The notes under the pieces are model-generated. The model worked only from the letters and a program-made list of their open reading frames with translations. It made no database searches and was not told the origin of the DNA. A program made the position numbers and the translations under genes. A stretch of 64,000 nt of DNA from Pseudomonas frederiksbergensis (GTDB taxonomy: Bacteria > Pseudomonadota > Gammaproteobacteria > Pseudomonadales > Pseudomonadaceae), in contig NZ_MOBR01000008.1 in NCBI RefSeq assembly GCF_003732705.1, positions 1 to 64,000 of the forward strand, read 5' to 3'. Below, piece by piece: positions 1 to 10,153 of this stretch (its first letter is position 1; each line of letters begins with the position of its first letter).

Positions 1-46
1 AAAGCGGTGGGTCAGTCGGTATTAATGTTGACTGACCCACCGCTTT
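1..46. terminator. 17-bp perfect inverted repeat
   Basis: Positions 1-17 (aaagcggtgggtcagtc) pair perfectly with 30-46 around a 12-base loop. The hairpin lies just downstream of the minus-strand sulfurtransferase gene and could end its transcription, although only three T residues are visible before the window edge. Its right arm runs directly into a lone REP half-site. Confidence 0.45.
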
Positions 47-70
47 CGCGGGCAAGCCTCGCTCCTACAA
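42..70. repeat. REP singlet, gcgggcaagc type
   Basis: One half of the REP doublet found elsewhere in the window (ctttcgcgggcaagcc followed by tcgctcctaca). No partner half is present inside the window. It overlaps the right arm of the 17-bp inverted repeat. Confidence 0.75.
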
Positions 71-81
71 GGGCTACGGGA

Positions 82-936
82 TTATTCGCCGGTAGCGATG
101 CCCCGCGCCGGCTCATTGATCCACTCGCTCCACGATCCCGCATACAACGCCGCCAACGGATACCCCGCCAAGCACAACGCAAACAGGTTGTGGCAAGCCG
201 TCACGCCGGAACCGCAATACGCCACCAACTCCGTCGGTGAGCGATCACCGAGTTTCGCCGCAAAGCGCTGCTTGAGCTGATCGGCCGACAGGAAGCGCCC
301 GTCGCTGCCCAGGTTCTCGGTAAACGCCGCACATTGGGCGCCGGGGATGTGTCCGGCAATCGGGTCGATCGGTTCCACTTCGCCTTTGAAGCGCGGCAAG
401 GCGCGGGCGTCGAGCAGGGTCAGCGCCGGTTGGCCGAGACGTTGCTGAAGCTGTTCGGCGCTGAGCAACAACGAAGCATCCGGCGTACCGTTGAAGGTGC
501 CACGCAGAATCGAAGGTGCATCGAGACTCAACGGCAACCCGGCCCCGTGCCAGGCCTTGAGCCCGCCATCGAGGATGAACACACCATCACGCTTGCCCAG
601 CCAGGCCAGCAACCACCACGCCCGCGCCGCGTAGGCACCGGGACCGTCGTCGTACAGAACCACTTCGCTGTCCGCATTGATGCCCCAGGCTTGCAGGCGT
701 TCGATCAGGTCTTCGGGTTCAGGCAGTGGATGACGCCCGGTGACGCCTTTAACCACGGTCCCGCTGAGATCACGCTCAAGATCGGCAAAGCTCGACCCGG
801 CGATATGCCCTTCGGCATAACTGCGCTGACCGTAGTCCGGGTCTTCCAGGGCAAAACGACAATCCAGAATCACCAGCCCCGGCTGCTCCTTTTTCAGGTC
901 CAACGCTTGCGGGCTGATCAGTTGCGCAATGGGCAT
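82..936 (-). CDS. sseA: 3-mercaptopyruvate sulfurtransferase (two-domain rhodanese)
   Basis: A 284-residue tandem rhodanese protein, the usual length for this family. The C-terminal active-site loop reads CGSGVTA with the nucleophilic cysteine near residue 241. That loop is the mercaptopyruvate sulfurtransferase form, whereas classical thiosulfate sulfurtransferases have CRKGVTA-like loops. The inactive N-terminal rhodanese domain carries the ILDCRF and GHIAGS-type motifs. The enzyme should transfer sulfur from 3-mercaptopyruvate to cyanide or thiols in the cytoplasm. No signal peptide is seen. It lies 33 bases downstream of laoR on the same strand, so cotranscription is possible but not required. 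Family assignment is firm; the physiological substrate is inferred from the loop. Confidence 0.85.
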   Translation of the reverse strand: MPIAQLISPQALDLKKEQPGLVILDCRFALEDPDYGQRSYAEGHIAGSSFADLERDLSGTVVKGVTGRHPLPEPEDLIERLQAWGINADSEVVLYDDGPGAYAARAWWLLAWLGKRDGVFILDGGLKAWHGAGLPLSLDAPSILRGTFNGTPDASLLLSAEQLQQRLGQPALTLLDARALPRFKGEVEPIDPIAGHIPGAQCAAFTENLGSDGRFLSADQLKQRFAAKLGDRSPTELVAYCGSGVTACHNLFALCLAGYPLAALYAGSWSEWINEPARGIATGE

Positions 937-969
937 AACGGGCTCCTGTGCTTAAGTCGGTGCTTGATC

Positions 970-1641
970 CTACTTCACTTCTTCCAGGGCCTGGGCCAGT
1001 GGCACGTAAAACTCTTCGAACAGCGCATTCACCGCATCGCGCGCCTGATCGGTGACAAACCCGGCCTCCAGCACCAACACCTGATACACCCCGCGTTTGA
1101 TTGCCTGCTCGCTCAAGTGCTTGGAATTTTCCCGCGTGGTGCACAGAAAGCGCACCCAGGACGTGAGGATGATCCAGGCATTGAGGGTCAGGGATTCAAT
1201 CTGCACGCGGTCCATGTTCAGGATCCCGGCCTCGACGAACCCGACATAGATGGCGGTGCCCTGAATCACGCAGCGCTGGGAAAAGCGCCGGTAACGGGCG
1301 GCCAGATCAGGATCGCTCTCGAGCAAATGTTCGAGGTCGCGGTGCAAAAACCGGTAGCGCCACATGGCCGACAGCAGCTCCTTGAGGTAGTAGCGCTTGT
1401 CTTCCACAGTGGCAGCGCGACCCTGGGGCGGGCGCAGGAAGCTGTCCACCAGGGTTTCGTACTCACTGAACAACACGGCGATGATCGCCTGCTTGTTGGG
1501 GAAGTGGTAGTACAGGTTGCCCGGGGAAATTTCCATGTGGGCAGCAATGTGGTTGGTGCTGATGCTGCGTTCACCCTGCTGATTGAACAGCTCCAGGCTG
1601 TTCTGCACGATGCGCTCGCTGGTTTTGATCCGTGGGGCCAT
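970..1641 (-). CDS. laoR: TetR-family repressor of the lao genes
   Basis: A 223-residue TetR-type regulator with an N-terminal helix-turn-helix at about residues 28-47 (ISTNHIAAHMEISPGNLYYHF, a strong TetR signature) and a variable ligand-binding C-terminal domain. It is divergent from an aldehyde dehydrogenase, with a 147-base gap holding a near-perfect 12+12 dyad at 1731-1760 that probably is its operator. The set TetR / aldehyde dehydrogenase / Tat protein / GMC oxidoreductase next to coaD and a ferredoxin is, from memory, the arrangement of P. aeruginosa laoR-laoC-laoB-laoA (PA0367-PA0364), described for oxidation of long-chain alcohols. The inducer is probably a long-chain alcohol or aldehyde; that is inference. 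Confidence 0.8.
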   Translation of the reverse strand: MAPRIKTSERIVQNSLELFNQQGERSISTNHIAAHMEISPGNLYYHFPNKQAIIAVLFSEYETLVDSFLRPPQGRAATVEDKRYYLKELLSAMWRYRFLHRDLEHLLESDPDLAARYRRFSQRCVIQGTAIYVGFVEAGILNMDRVQIESLTLNAWIILTSWVRFLCTTRENSKHLSEQAIKRGVYQVLVLEAGFVTDQARDAVNALFEEFYVPLAQALEEVK

Positions 1642-1730
1642 GGCTTGAGCTTTAATTCAGAGTGCGATGACGGAGCATCTTACGGCCAATCCGCGAGTGG
1701 ATAAAACAAAGCTGCATCAGGAAGTCATTT

Positions 1731-1760
1731 GACTTTATAGAGCATAGACTCTAAAAAGTC
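1731..1760. promoter_or_regulatory. Probable LaoR operator overlapping the laoC promoter
   Basis: Arms gactttatagag (1731-1742) and ctctaaaaagtc (1749-1760) are inverted repeats matching at 11 of 12 positions around a 6-base spacer. A possible -35 (ttgact, 1729-1734) and a weak -10 (taaaaa, 1752-1757) with 17-base spacing overlap the dyad, so a bound TetR dimer would block laoC transcription. Confidence 0.6.
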
Positions 1761-1788
1761 CCTCATTACAATAAATCCGGAGCCGACC

Positions 1789-3219
1789 ATGACTGCCGAC
1801 ATTGCCTACCTGCAGAACCTACAGCAGCCTTTGGACGAGCTCCAGACTTTGTTCGATGCGCAGCGGGCCGCCTATGCCGCCAACCCGATGCCAACCGCCG
1901 GCCAGCGCCAGCAATGGCTCAAGGCGTTGCGCGATCTGTTGAGCAATGAACGGCAGGCACTGATCGATGCGATCAGCCAGGATTTCAGCCATCGCAGCGC
2001 GGATGAAACCCTGCTCGCCGAGCTGATGCCCAGCCTGCACGGTATTCATTACGCCAGCCAGCACCTCAAGGGCTGGATGAAACCGTCGCGGCGCAAGGTC
2101 GGCATCGCCTTTCAACCCGCTTCAGCCAAAGTGGTTTATCAACCTTTGGGTGTCGTCGGCGTGATCGTGCCCTGGAACTACCCGTTGTACCTGGCCATCG
2201 GGCCGCTGGTGGGGGCGTTGGCGGCGGGTAATCGGGTGATGCTCAAACTCAGCGAATCCACCCCCGTCACCGGTTTGCTGCTCAAGGAGCTGCTCGCTCG
2301 GGTCTTCCCGCAAGACCTGGTCTGCGTGGTGCTGGGCGAGGCTGATATCGGCGTCGCGTTCTCCCGGCTGCGCTTTGATCACTTGCTGTTCACCGGCGCC
2401 ACCAGCATCGGCAAACACGTGATGCGCGCGGCGGCCGAGAACCTGACCCCGGTGACCCTCGAACTGGGCGGCAAGTCCCCGGCCATCGTCTCCCGGGACG
2501 TGCCGCTCAAGGACGCCGCCGAGCGCATTGCTTTCGGCAAGACCCTCAACGCCGGGCAAACCTGCGTGGCCCCGGACTACGTACTGGTGCCGGAAGAGCG
2601 TATCGGCGCCTTCGTCGAAGCCTATCGCCACGCAGTTCGCGGGTTTTATCCGACCCTGGCTGACAACCCGGACTACACGGCGATCATCAATGACCGACAA
2701 CTGGCGCGGCTCAACGGTTACCTCAGCGATGCCACCAGCAAGGGTGCGCTGCTGATTCCGTTGTTCGACCAGGGCCAGGGTCGGCGCATGGGCCATAGCT
2801 TGTTGCTCAACGTCAGCGACGACATGACGGTGATGCAGGACGAAATCTTCGGGCCGGTGCTGCCGATCGTGCCGTACAGCGATCTGGACCAGGCGTTTGC
2901 CTACATCAATCAACGACCTCGTCCGCTGGCGCTGTACTACTTCGGCTACGACAAGCGCGAACAGAACCGCGTACTCCACGAAACCCATTCCGGCGGCGTA
3001 TGCCTGAACGACACGCTGCTGCACGTGGCCCAGGATGACATGCCGTTCGGCGGTATCGGCGCCTCGGGCATGGGGCATTACCACGGCCACGAAGGCTTTC
3101 TGACCTTCAGCAAGGCCAAAGGCGTGCTGATCAAACAGCGCTTCAACGCGGCGAAGCTGATCTACCCGCCCTACGGCAAAACCATTCAGAAACTGATCCA
3201 GAAGCTGTTTATCCGCTAA
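1789..3219 (+). CDS. laoC: Aldehyde dehydrogenase LaoC (coniferyl-aldehyde dehydrogenase family)
   Basis: A 476-residue NAD(P)-dependent aldehyde dehydrogenase of the CalB/fatty aldehyde dehydrogenase branch. The general base lies in LELGGK (Glu225) and the catalytic cysteine in AGQTC (Cys259); the PWNYP cofactor-loop motif is near residues 126-130. It should oxidise aldehydes, probably long-chain ones made by LaoA, to carboxylic acids. Many databases would call it coniferyl aldehyde dehydrogenase; the lao context argues for aliphatic substrates. The C-terminal tail is basic and hydrophobic (KLIYPPYGK then KLIQKLFIR), which may associate with the membrane. laoB follows after 28 bases. Confidence 0.85.
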   Translation: MTADIAYLQNLQQPLDELQTLFDAQRAAYAANPMPTAGQRQQWLKALRDLLSNERQALIDAISQDFSHRSADETLLAELMPSLHGIHYASQHLKGWMKPSRRKVGIAFQPASAKVVYQPLGVVGVIVPWNYPLYLAIGPLVGALAAGNRVMLKLSESTPVTGLLLKELLARVFPQDLVCVVLGEADIGVAFSRLRFDHLLFTGATSIGKHVMRAAAENLTPVTLELGGKSPAIVSRDVPLKDAAERIAFGKTLNAGQTCVAPDYVLVPEERIGAFVEAYRHAVRGFYPTLADNPDYTAIINDRQLARLNGYLSDATSKGALLIPLFDQGQGRRMGHSLLLNVSDDMTVMQDEIFGPVLPIVPYSDLDQAFAYINQRPRPLALYYFGYDKREQNRVLHETHSGGVCLNDTLLHVAQDDMPFGGIGASGMGHYHGHEGFLTFSKAKGVLIKQRFNAAKLIYPPYGKTIQKLIQKLFIR

Positions 3220-3247
3220 CGATCCTCACCGCCGGGTAATAACAATA

Positions 3248-3793
3248 ATGAGCCCAAGCTTGTCTGATACACCCGCGCTGTCACGCCGCGGTCTGCTGAA
3301 ATTCAGCCTGGGCGCCAGTGCCTTCCTCGCCACGGCAGGATTGGGCGCGAGCCTCAGTGGCTGCTCCTCGAGTATTCCAGCCAATGGTTTTGCGATTCTG
3401 CGCAGCGGCGACCTGCTGTTTTTGCGCGCGTTGATTCCGGTAATGCTCGACGGCGCCGTGGCCGTCGAGAAAATGCCGGCGGCGGTCGATGGCACACTGA
3501 AAAACCTGGATAACGCCCTCAATCATTTGTCGCCGCAGATGCTCAAGCTGACTCAGCAACTGTTCGATGTGCTCGGGATGGCCGTGACCCGTGGGCCTCT
3601 TACCGGGATCTGGGGCAGTTGGGAAAATGCCAGTGCCGAGGAGATCCGGCACTTCCTCGACCGCTGGGAAAACAGTTCGTTGAGTTTGCTGCGCATGGGG
3701 CACAGCTCATTGCTGCAACTGGTGATGATGGCGTGGTACAGCCGCTCGGAATCCTGGGCGCATTGCGGGTATCCCGGGCCGCCTGCGGTTTGA
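3248..3793 (+). CDS. laoB: Tat-signal small subunit LaoB
   Basis: A 181-residue protein with an N-terminal twin-arginine signal (SRRGLLKF, Arg13-Arg14) followed by a hydrophobic stretch and a possible lipobox LSGC ending at Cys39. The remainder resembles the small gamma-type subunits of membrane GMC dehydrogenases such as gluconate 2-dehydrogenase subunit 3. LaoA has no signal peptide of its own, so LaoB may carry it through the Tat system as a hitchhiker and anchor it; this is inference from the family architecture. A REP doublet separates it from laoA. Confidence 0.75.
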   Translation: MSPSLSDTPALSRRGLLKFSLGASAFLATAGLGASLSGCSSSIPANGFAILRSGDLLFLRALIPVMLDGAVAVEKMPAAVDGTLKNLDNALNHLSPQMLKLTQQLFDVLGMAVTRGPLTGIWGSWENASAEEIRHFLDRWENSSLSLLRMGHSSLLQLVMMAWYSRSESWAHCGYPGPPAV

Positions 3794-3810
3794 GACCGAG
3801 TCGCGCCCTT

Positions 3811-3873
3811 CGCGGGCAAGCCTCGCTCCTACAGATTTACACGGACCCCTGTAGGAGCAAGGCTTGCCCGCGA
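3811..3873. repeat. REP doublet A1 (gcgggcaagc type)
   Basis: Two inverted halves (cgcgggcaagcctcgctcc and ggagcaaggcttgcccgcg) around a short spacer, between laoB and laoA. It may form a hairpin in the laoBA transcript. Confidence 0.85.
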
Positions 3874-3927
3874 TAGCGCCAGCCGACCCACCACCGCCCT
3901 CAAAAATAACAACAAGAGAGCCTGAAC

Positions 3928-5523
3928 ATGCCCGTACCCGATCCGTTCCGCGAAGGCCTGGCCCGTGGCTGGAAAACCTACAACGGCGCGCAGTTGACCC
4001 AAGACCTGACCCTCGAAACGGACGTCGCCATCATCGGCAGCGGTGCCGGCGGTGGCACCACCGCCGAAATCCTCAGCGCCGCCGGCTACAAGGTGCTGCT
4101 GATCGAAGAAGGCCCGCTCAAGACCAGCAGCGACTTCAAGATGCTCGAAGACCAGGCCTACGCCAGCCTCTATCAGGAAGGCATCGGCCGCATGAGCAAG
4201 GACGGCGCGATCACCATCCTCCAGGGCCGCGCAGTGGGCGGCACTACGCTGATCAACTGGACGTCGAGCTTCCGCACCCCGGACCCGACCCTGGAACACT
4301 GGGCCAAGGAACACAACGTCAAAGGTCACAGCCCGACCGAGATGGCGCCGTGGTTCGAGAAAATGGAACAACGCCTGGGCGTCGCCCCGTGGATGGTTCC
4401 GCCCAATGCCAATAACGACGTGATCCGCAAAGGCTGCGAGCAACTCGGTTATAGCTGGCACGTGATCCCGCGCAACGTGCGCGGCTGCTGGAACCTCGGC
4501 TACTGCGGCATGGGCTGCCCGACCAACGCCAAGCAATCGATGATGGTGACCACCATTCCGGCGACCCTGGAAAAGGGTGGCGAGCTGCTTTACCTGGCCC
4601 GCGCCGAAAAACTCACGATCAAGGACGGCAAGGTCACCGGCCTCAATTGCGTGGCGATGGACGAGCGTTGCGTGGCGCCGACCGGTCGCAGCATCACGGT
4701 CAAGGCCCGGCATTACGTACTGGCCGGCGGCGGGATCAACAGCCCGGCACTGCTGTTGCGTTCCGCTGCGCCAGACCCGCACAAACGGCTGGGCACGCGG
4801 ACATTCCTGCATTTGGTGAACATGTCCGCCGGGCTGTTCGACGAGGTGATCAATCCGTTCTACGGTGCGCCGCAGTCGATCTATTCCGACCATTTTCAAT
4901 GGCAGGACGGCACCACCGGCAAAATGTCCTACAAGCTCGAAGTCCCGCCGCTGCAACCGGCGTTAGCGGCGACACTGCTCGGCGGTTTCGGCCAGGAAAA
5001 CTCGCAACACATGGAAAACCTGCCCCACACCCACGCCATGCTCGCGTTGCTGCGCGACGGTTTCCACCCGGACAGCCCCGGCGGCAATGTCGAGTTGCGC
5101 GGCGATAACACGCCGGTGCTCGACTACCCGGTTTCACCCTACGCCTGGGACGGTTTGCGCCGCGCGTTCCACAGCATGGCCGAGATCCAATTTGCCGGCG
5201 GCGCCAAAGCGGTGATGCCGATGCACGCCGATGCGCGCTACGTGAAAACCCTCGCCGAAGCCCGCACCTTGATCGACGGTTTGAGCCTTGAGCTGTATCG
5301 CACCCGCTTGGGCAGCGCTCATGTGATGGGCGGTTGTGCGATGGGCGAGGACCCGAAAAACGCCGTGACGGACAGCCTCGGCCGACATCATCAGATCAGT
5401 AATCTGTCGATCCACGATGGCTCGCTGTTCCCCACCAGCATTGGCGCAAACCCACAATTGTCGGTGTACGGGTTGACGGCGCAACTGGCGACAGCCTTGG
5501 CTGATCGCCTGAAAAACCCATGA
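3928..5523 (+). CDS. laoA: GMC-family alcohol dehydrogenase LaoA
   Basis: A 531-residue flavoprotein of the glucose-methanol-choline oxidoreductase family. The N-terminal FAD dinucleotide motif is GSGAGG (residues 37-42), followed by the GMC signature region GRAVGGTTLINW. The C-terminal substrate/FAD segment contains GSAHVMGGCAMG, with a candidate active-site histidine, and IGANPQ. It should oxidise primary, probably long-chain, alcohols to aldehydes that LaoC then oxidises. There is no signal peptide, and export with LaoB is possible. RBS caagagagcc precedes the ATG. A cysteine-rich segment (CWNLGYCGMGC, about residues 188-198) is a feature of this bacterial GMC branch. Confidence 0.85.
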   Translation: MPVPDPFREGLARGWKTYNGAQLTQDLTLETDVAIIGSGAGGGTTAEILSAAGYKVLLIEEGPLKTSSDFKMLEDQAYASLYQEGIGRMSKDGAITILQGRAVGGTTLINWTSSFRTPDPTLEHWAKEHNVKGHSPTEMAPWFEKMEQRLGVAPWMVPPNANNDVIRKGCEQLGYSWHVIPRNVRGCWNLGYCGMGCPTNAKQSMMVTTIPATLEKGGELLYLARAEKLTIKDGKVTGLNCVAMDERCVAPTGRSITVKARHYVLAGGGINSPALLLRSAAPDPHKRLGTRTFLHLVNMSAGLFDEVINPFYGAPQSIYSDHFQWQDGTTGKMSYKLEVPPLQPALAATLLGGFGQENSQHMENLPHTHAMLALLRDGFHPDSPGGNVELRGDNTPVLDYPVSPYAWDGLRRAFHSMAEIQFAGGAKAVMPMHADARYVKTLAEARTLIDGLSLELYRTRLGSAHVMGGCAMGEDPKNAVTDSLGRHHQISNLSIHDGSLFPTSIGANPQLSVYGLTAQLATALADRLKNP

Positions 5524-5566
5524 AAAACCACAATATTCCTATCGTCTATAGTGCTTTCTTACCTAA

Positions 5567-6472
<906 letters not shown>

Positions 6473-6497
6473 TTCTTCTGGTGTCTGTGAGGACGCC

Positions 6498-6563
6498 TTC
6501 GCGGGCAAGCCTCGCTCCTACAGGGAACGCGCAAATCCTGTAGGAGCGAGGCTTGCCCGCGAA
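6498..6563. repeat. REP doublet A2 (gcgggcaagc type)
   Basis: Inverted halves cgcgggcaagcctcgctcc and ggagcgaggcttgcccgcg, between the converging ferredoxin and small-protein genes. Confidence 0.85.
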
Positions 6564-6574
6564 GCTTTTAAAGC

Positions 6575-6898
6575 TCACTCCCGCTGCTCAAACCCCTCCC
6601 CGATACACCCCAGGCACCGCACAAACGCGGCTTTCGCCGGGTCAACCACCAACGCCTGCCCCGCATCGCCCACTCCGCCACCCAGCGCGGTAAACGGCAA
6701 CGACACCACAAACACCCCCGCACCAATCACCGTCGCCGCCACCAGCAAAGGTCGGGCAATCAGCAAGTCGCCGATCATGGCGTAGGCCGGTGGGTTCTGG
6801 ATGGTGTAGCGCGGGTCGCCGCTGCCGTTTTCAGCCGCCAGCGCCGGCAGTCCGACGCTCAGCAGCAAGGCAACGACAAAGGTTCGAAACGAATTCAT
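6575..6898 (-). CDS. Small exported or membrane protein of unknown function
   Basis: 107 residues with a cleavable-looking signal peptide ([19 protein letters not shown]) and one further hydrophobic glycine/valine-rich segment at about residues 50-75 that could span the membrane. Two cysteines close together near the C-terminus (CLGC) could bind metal or form a disulfide. Proteins of this type are sometimes labelled multidrug transporter in databases, but it is far too short and I see no transporter fold. It converges on the ferredoxin gene. Function unknown. Confidence 0.7.
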   Translation of the reverse strand: MNSFRTFVVALLLSVGLPALAAENGSGDPRYTIQNPPAYAMIGDLLIARPLLVAATVIGAGVFVVSLPFTALGGGVGDAGQALVVDPAKAAFVRCLGCIGEGFEQRE

Positions 6899-6952
6899 GG
6901 CACGGTCCTTCGGCTAGGCAGTGAGAACACTGACTATAGACCGTCGCACGTA

Positions 6953-7765
6953 TCAGCTCTGGCAGCGTGGGCAAAAGACACTGGCGCGCTGGCCCAGCGT
7001 CACGCTACGCAACTCCGTGCCGCAGATTTTGCACGGCTCGCTGCCACGGCCGTAGACGAATAGTTCCTGCTGGAAATAACCCGGTTGGCCGTCGCCACCG
7101 ATAAAGTCCCGCAGCGTCGTACCGCCCCGCTCGATGGCATGGGCGAGGATGCGTTTGATCTCGATCGCGAGTTTCAGGTAGCGCGCCCGGGAAATGCTCT
7201 TGGCTTCACGGCGCGGGTCGATGCCGGCGGCGAATAACGCTTCTGTCGCATAGATATTGCCGACGCCCACCACCACCGCGTTGTCCATGATGAACGGCTT
7301 GACCGCCATGGAGCGCCCACGGGACTGCTGGAACAAACGCTCGCCGTCGAACAGATCGGTCAACGGCTCCGGTCCCAGGCGAATCAGCAATTCGTGATTG
7401 AGCGGGTCGAGGCTCCAGAGCATCGCGCCAAACCGGCGTGGGTCGGTGTAACGCAACGCAAGGCCGGACTCGAGTTCGATATCCACATGTTCATGCTTGG
7501 CCGCCGGCGTACCGATTTCCACCAGACGCAGATTGCCCGACATACCCAAATGGCTGATCAGGGTGCCGACCTCGGCATTGATCAACAGGTACTTGGCGCG
7601 ACGCTCCACCAGCACGATGCGCTGGCCGGACAGGCGCACATCCAGGTCTTCGGGAATCGGCCAGCGCAGGCGCCGCTCACGCACGATGACCCGGCTGACG
7701 CGCTGGCCTTCCAGGTGCGGGGCGATGCCCCGGCGGGTGGTTTCGACTTCTGGCAGTTCAGGCAT
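6953..7765 (-). CDS. mutM: Formamidopyrimidine-DNA glycosylase (MutM/Fpg)
   Basis: A 270-residue base-excision repair enzyme that removes 8-oxoguanine and nicks the abasic site. The N-terminal catalytic proline begins MPELPEVE, and the C-terminal zinc finger carries CKIC and CPRC pairs. The start at 7765 is fixed by the requirement for Pro2 as the catalytic residue; an upstream in-frame extension to 7897 runs into the HDOD gene and is not real. It lies 25 bases downstream of that gene on the same strand. Confidence 0.96.
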   Translation of the reverse strand: MPELPEVETTRRGIAPHLEGQRVSRVIVRERRLRWPIPEDLDVRLSGQRIVLVERRAKYLLINAEVGTLISHLGMSGNLRLVEIGTPAAKHEHVDIELESGLALRYTDPRRFGAMLWSLDPLNHELLIRLGPEPLTDLFDGERLFQQSRGRSMAVKPFIMDNAVVVGVGNIYATEALFAAGIDPRREAKSISRARYLKLAIEIKRILAHAIERGGTTLRDFIGGDGQPGYFQQELFVYGRGSEPCKICGTELRSVTLGQRASVFCPRCQS

Positions 7766-7790
7766 GGCGCTCTCAGGAAGTTCCGCGGCC

Positions 7791-8660
7791 TCAGTGATGA
7801 GCGCCGAGGTCACGAATCGTTTGTTTGAGGGTCTCGAAATCGTAATCCGAGAGGCCGACATAATCGAGCACCAATGGCCCGACGCTGTTCCACTCATGGT
7901 CTTCGGTCTGGCTGCCCAGCACCCGATAGGACGCGCAAATGTGCTCGGCCATTTTCAGGATCGACAGCAGGTTTTTCAGCTGACTGTTGCGCGAGGATTC
8001 ATCACTGAAAATCGCCAGGGCATTGTGGTGATTGGCGATGGCGGCGCTGATGTGCTCCGGCAAGCGCCAGGACTTGGCGGTGTAGTAACCGACCACGGCA
8101 TGGTTGGTGTTGTACACCCGGTTTTCGGTGTCCACGACCCGGCAGTCGGCACTCGCGCTGGCGTAGGCCTCTTCCAGGGTTTTCATGTAATCGGGAAAAC
8201 GCTTGAGCATCAGCGGCACGCCGCAATCGTGAAACAGACCCAACGCATACGCCTCGTCCCCGGCCTGGGAGCCGATGCGCTTGGCCAACGTCAGGCACGT
8301 CATCGCCACATCCTGCGCCGTGTCCCAGAACCGGTTCAGGGTGACGATGGTGTCGTCATTCATCTCGCCCTTGATCGACTGCGCGTTGATCAGGTTGATG
8401 ATCGAACGGCTGCCCAACAGATTCACCGCACGCTGGATCGAGGCGATCTTGTTGCTCAAGCCGTAATACGGCGAATTGACGATTTTCAGCAATGCCCCGG
8501 AGAGGCCCGGGTCCTGAGCGATCAGTTTCGCGATCACTTCCAGGTCCGGATCAGGCATGTACTGCTCCATCTGCAGATCCACCATGATCTGCGGCTGGGC
8601 CGGCACGCTGATGCCTTGCAGGGACTGTTGAATCTGTTCGGAAGTCAGCTCTTGGGACAT
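7791..8660 (-). CDS. HDOD domain protein
   Basis: 289 residues, almost entirely one HDOD domain (about residues 20-215), a relative of HD phosphohydrolases that usually lacks part of the metal site. Visible pieces include [24 protein letters not shown] and ANHHNAL. HDOD proteins in pseudomonads act in signalling, sometimes with cyclic-di-GMP or chemotaxis partners, but no output or receiver domain is attached here. It sits upstream of mutM and may share a transcript with it. The role is unknown. Confidence 0.85.
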   Translation of the reverse strand: MSQELTSEQIQQSLQGISVPAQPQIMVDLQMEQYMPDPDLEVIAKLIAQDPGLSGALLKIVNSPYYGLSNKIASIQRAVNLLGSRSIINLINAQSIKGEMNDDTIVTLNRFWDTAQDVAMTCLTLAKRIGSQAGDEAYALGLFHDCGVPLMLKRFPDYMKTLEEAYASASADCRVVDTENRVYNTNHAVVGYYTAKSWRLPEHISAAIANHHNALAIFSDESSRNSQLKNLLSILKMAEHICASYRVLGSQTEDHEWNSVGPLVLDYVGLSDYDFETLKQTIRDLGAHH

Positions 8661-8770
8661 AAGTACACACTCTGGGACAGGCGCCGATTCTAACCTTTAT
8701 AAAGTTGGATCCGACACCTTGGCTGGCCTTTTGGACAAAGTTTCATGTCGGCGTTGCATTCGAAATCGCT

Positions 8771-8861
8771 TTCGCGGGCAAGCCTTGCTCCTACAGGTTT
8801 TGTGTCGTACGCATTTCCGCGATCAATACAAAACCCGTAGGAGCAAGGCTTGCCCGCGAAG
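8771..8861. repeat. REP doublet A3 (gcgggcaagc type)
   Basis: Inverted halves cgcgggcaagccttgctcc and ggagcaaggcttgcccgcg around a 50-base spacer, in the gap between the divergent HDOD and rlmI-like genes. Confidence 0.85.
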
Positions 8862-8944
8862 GCGTCATCAGCGTTTCATCGCCCACCCAGCCCGCCCAAA
8901 GCCTCAACACGCTATACTCCCGCTCTTTTTTCCGGAGCGACGTC

Positions 8945-10141
8945 ATGTCCCTGCCTAGCCTGCGCCTCAAAGCCAACGCCGACCGACGCCTGCGAAACGG
9001 CCACTTGTGGGTCTACAGCAACGAAATCGATGTGGCCGCCACCCCGTTGCACGGCTTCAAGGCCGGTGACCAGGCGATCCTCGAAGCCGCCAGCGGCAAG
9101 CCGCTGGGCATCGTTGCCATGAGCCCGAACAACCTGATCTGCGCCCGCCTGCTGTCGCGCGACGTCAAGTTGCCGTTGGACAAATCGCTGCTGGTGCATC
9201 GCCTGAACGTCGCCCTGTCCCTGCGCGATCGCCTGTTCGACAAGCCGTTCTATCGCTTGGTCTACGGCGATTCCGACTTGCTGCCAGGCCTGGTTGTCGA
9301 CCGTTTCGGCGACATCCTGGTGGTGCAGATCGCCTCGGCAACCATGGAAGCTCATAAAGAAGACGTGATCGCGGCGCTGACCCAAGTGCTCAAGCCAAGC
9401 GGCATTCTGTTCAAGAACGACTCCGCGGCCCGTGACGCTGAAGGCCTCAATCGCTACGTCGAAACCGTGTTCGGCCTGGTGCCGGAGTGGGTGGCGCTGG
9501 AAGAGAACGGCGTGAAATTCGAAGCCCCGGTCATCCAGGGCCAGAAAACAGGCTGGTTCTACGACCACCGCATGAACCGCGCACGTTTGGCACCGTATGC
9601 CAAAGGCAAGCGCGTGCTTGACCTGTACAGCTACATCGGCGGCTGGGGCGTGCAAGCGGCCGCGTTCGGCGCCAGTGAAGTGTTCTGTGTCGATGCGTCG
9701 GCCTTCGCCCTCGACGGCGTCGAGCGCAACGCCGCGCTGAACGGCTTTGCCGAGAAAATGACCTGCATCGAAGGCGACGTGTTCGAAGCGCTCAAAGAAC
9801 TGAAAGCCAGCGAAGAGCGTTTCGACGTGATCGTGGCCGACCCGCCGGCGTTCATCAAACGCAAGAAAGACATGAAGAATGGTGAAGGCGCTTACCGTCG
9901 CCTGAACGAGCAAGCCATGCGCCTGCTGAGCAAGGACGGCATCCTGATCAGCGCTTCGTGCTCGATGCACCTGCCGGAAGACGACCTGCAAAACATCCTG
10001 CTGACCAGCGCCCGTCACCTGGATCGCAACATCCAGATGCTGGAACGTGGTGGTCAGGGCCCGGATCACCCGGTGCACCCGGCCATCGCCGAAACCCGCT
10101 ACATCAAGAGCATCACCTGCCGCCTGCTGCCAAACAGCTGA
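8945..10141 (+). CDS. rlmI: Class I SAM-dependent rRNA methyltransferase, RlmI family
   Basis: A 398-residue protein with an N-terminal PUA-like RNA-binding domain (about residues 1-75), an EEHAD-like middle region and a C-terminal Rossmann methyltransferase domain with the SAM motif LDLYSYIGGWG. The motif ADPPAF followed by lysine-rich sequence is typical of RlmI, which methylates C1962 of 23S rRNA to m5C. The candidate catalytic cysteine lies in SASCSMHLP. The start at 8945 is supported by cggagcgacgtc upstream; the longer open frame from 8705 includes REP sequence. It is followed by a hairpin terminator. Confidence 0.88.
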   Translation: MSLPSLRLKANADRRLRNGHLWVYSNEIDVAATPLHGFKAGDQAILEAASGKPLGIVAMSPNNLICARLLSRDVKLPLDKSLLVHRLNVALSLRDRLFDKPFYRLVYGDSDLLPGLVVDRFGDILVVQIASATMEAHKEDVIAALTQVLKPSGILFKNDSAARDAEGLNRYVETVFGLVPEWVALEENGVKFEAPVIQGQKTGWFYDHRMNRARLAPYAKGKRVLDLYSYIGGWGVQAAAFGASEVFCVDASAFALDGVERNAALNGFAEKMTCIEGDVFEALKELKASEERFDVIVADPPAFIKRKKDMKNGEGAYRRLNEQAMRLLSKDGILISASCSMHLPEDDLQNILLTSARHLDRNIQMLERGGQGPDHPVHPAIAETRYIKSITCRLLPNS

Positions 10142-10153
10142 TTGCGCGGGTTT

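Noticed and set aside
334..1704. A 456-residue open frame antisense to sseA and laoR
   Set aside because: It has no recognisable motif and no ribosome binding site, and runs through both real genes on the other strand.
7766..7897. An N-terminal extension of MutM
   Set aside because: MutM needs Pro2 as catalytic residue, so the start must be at MPELPEVE (7765).
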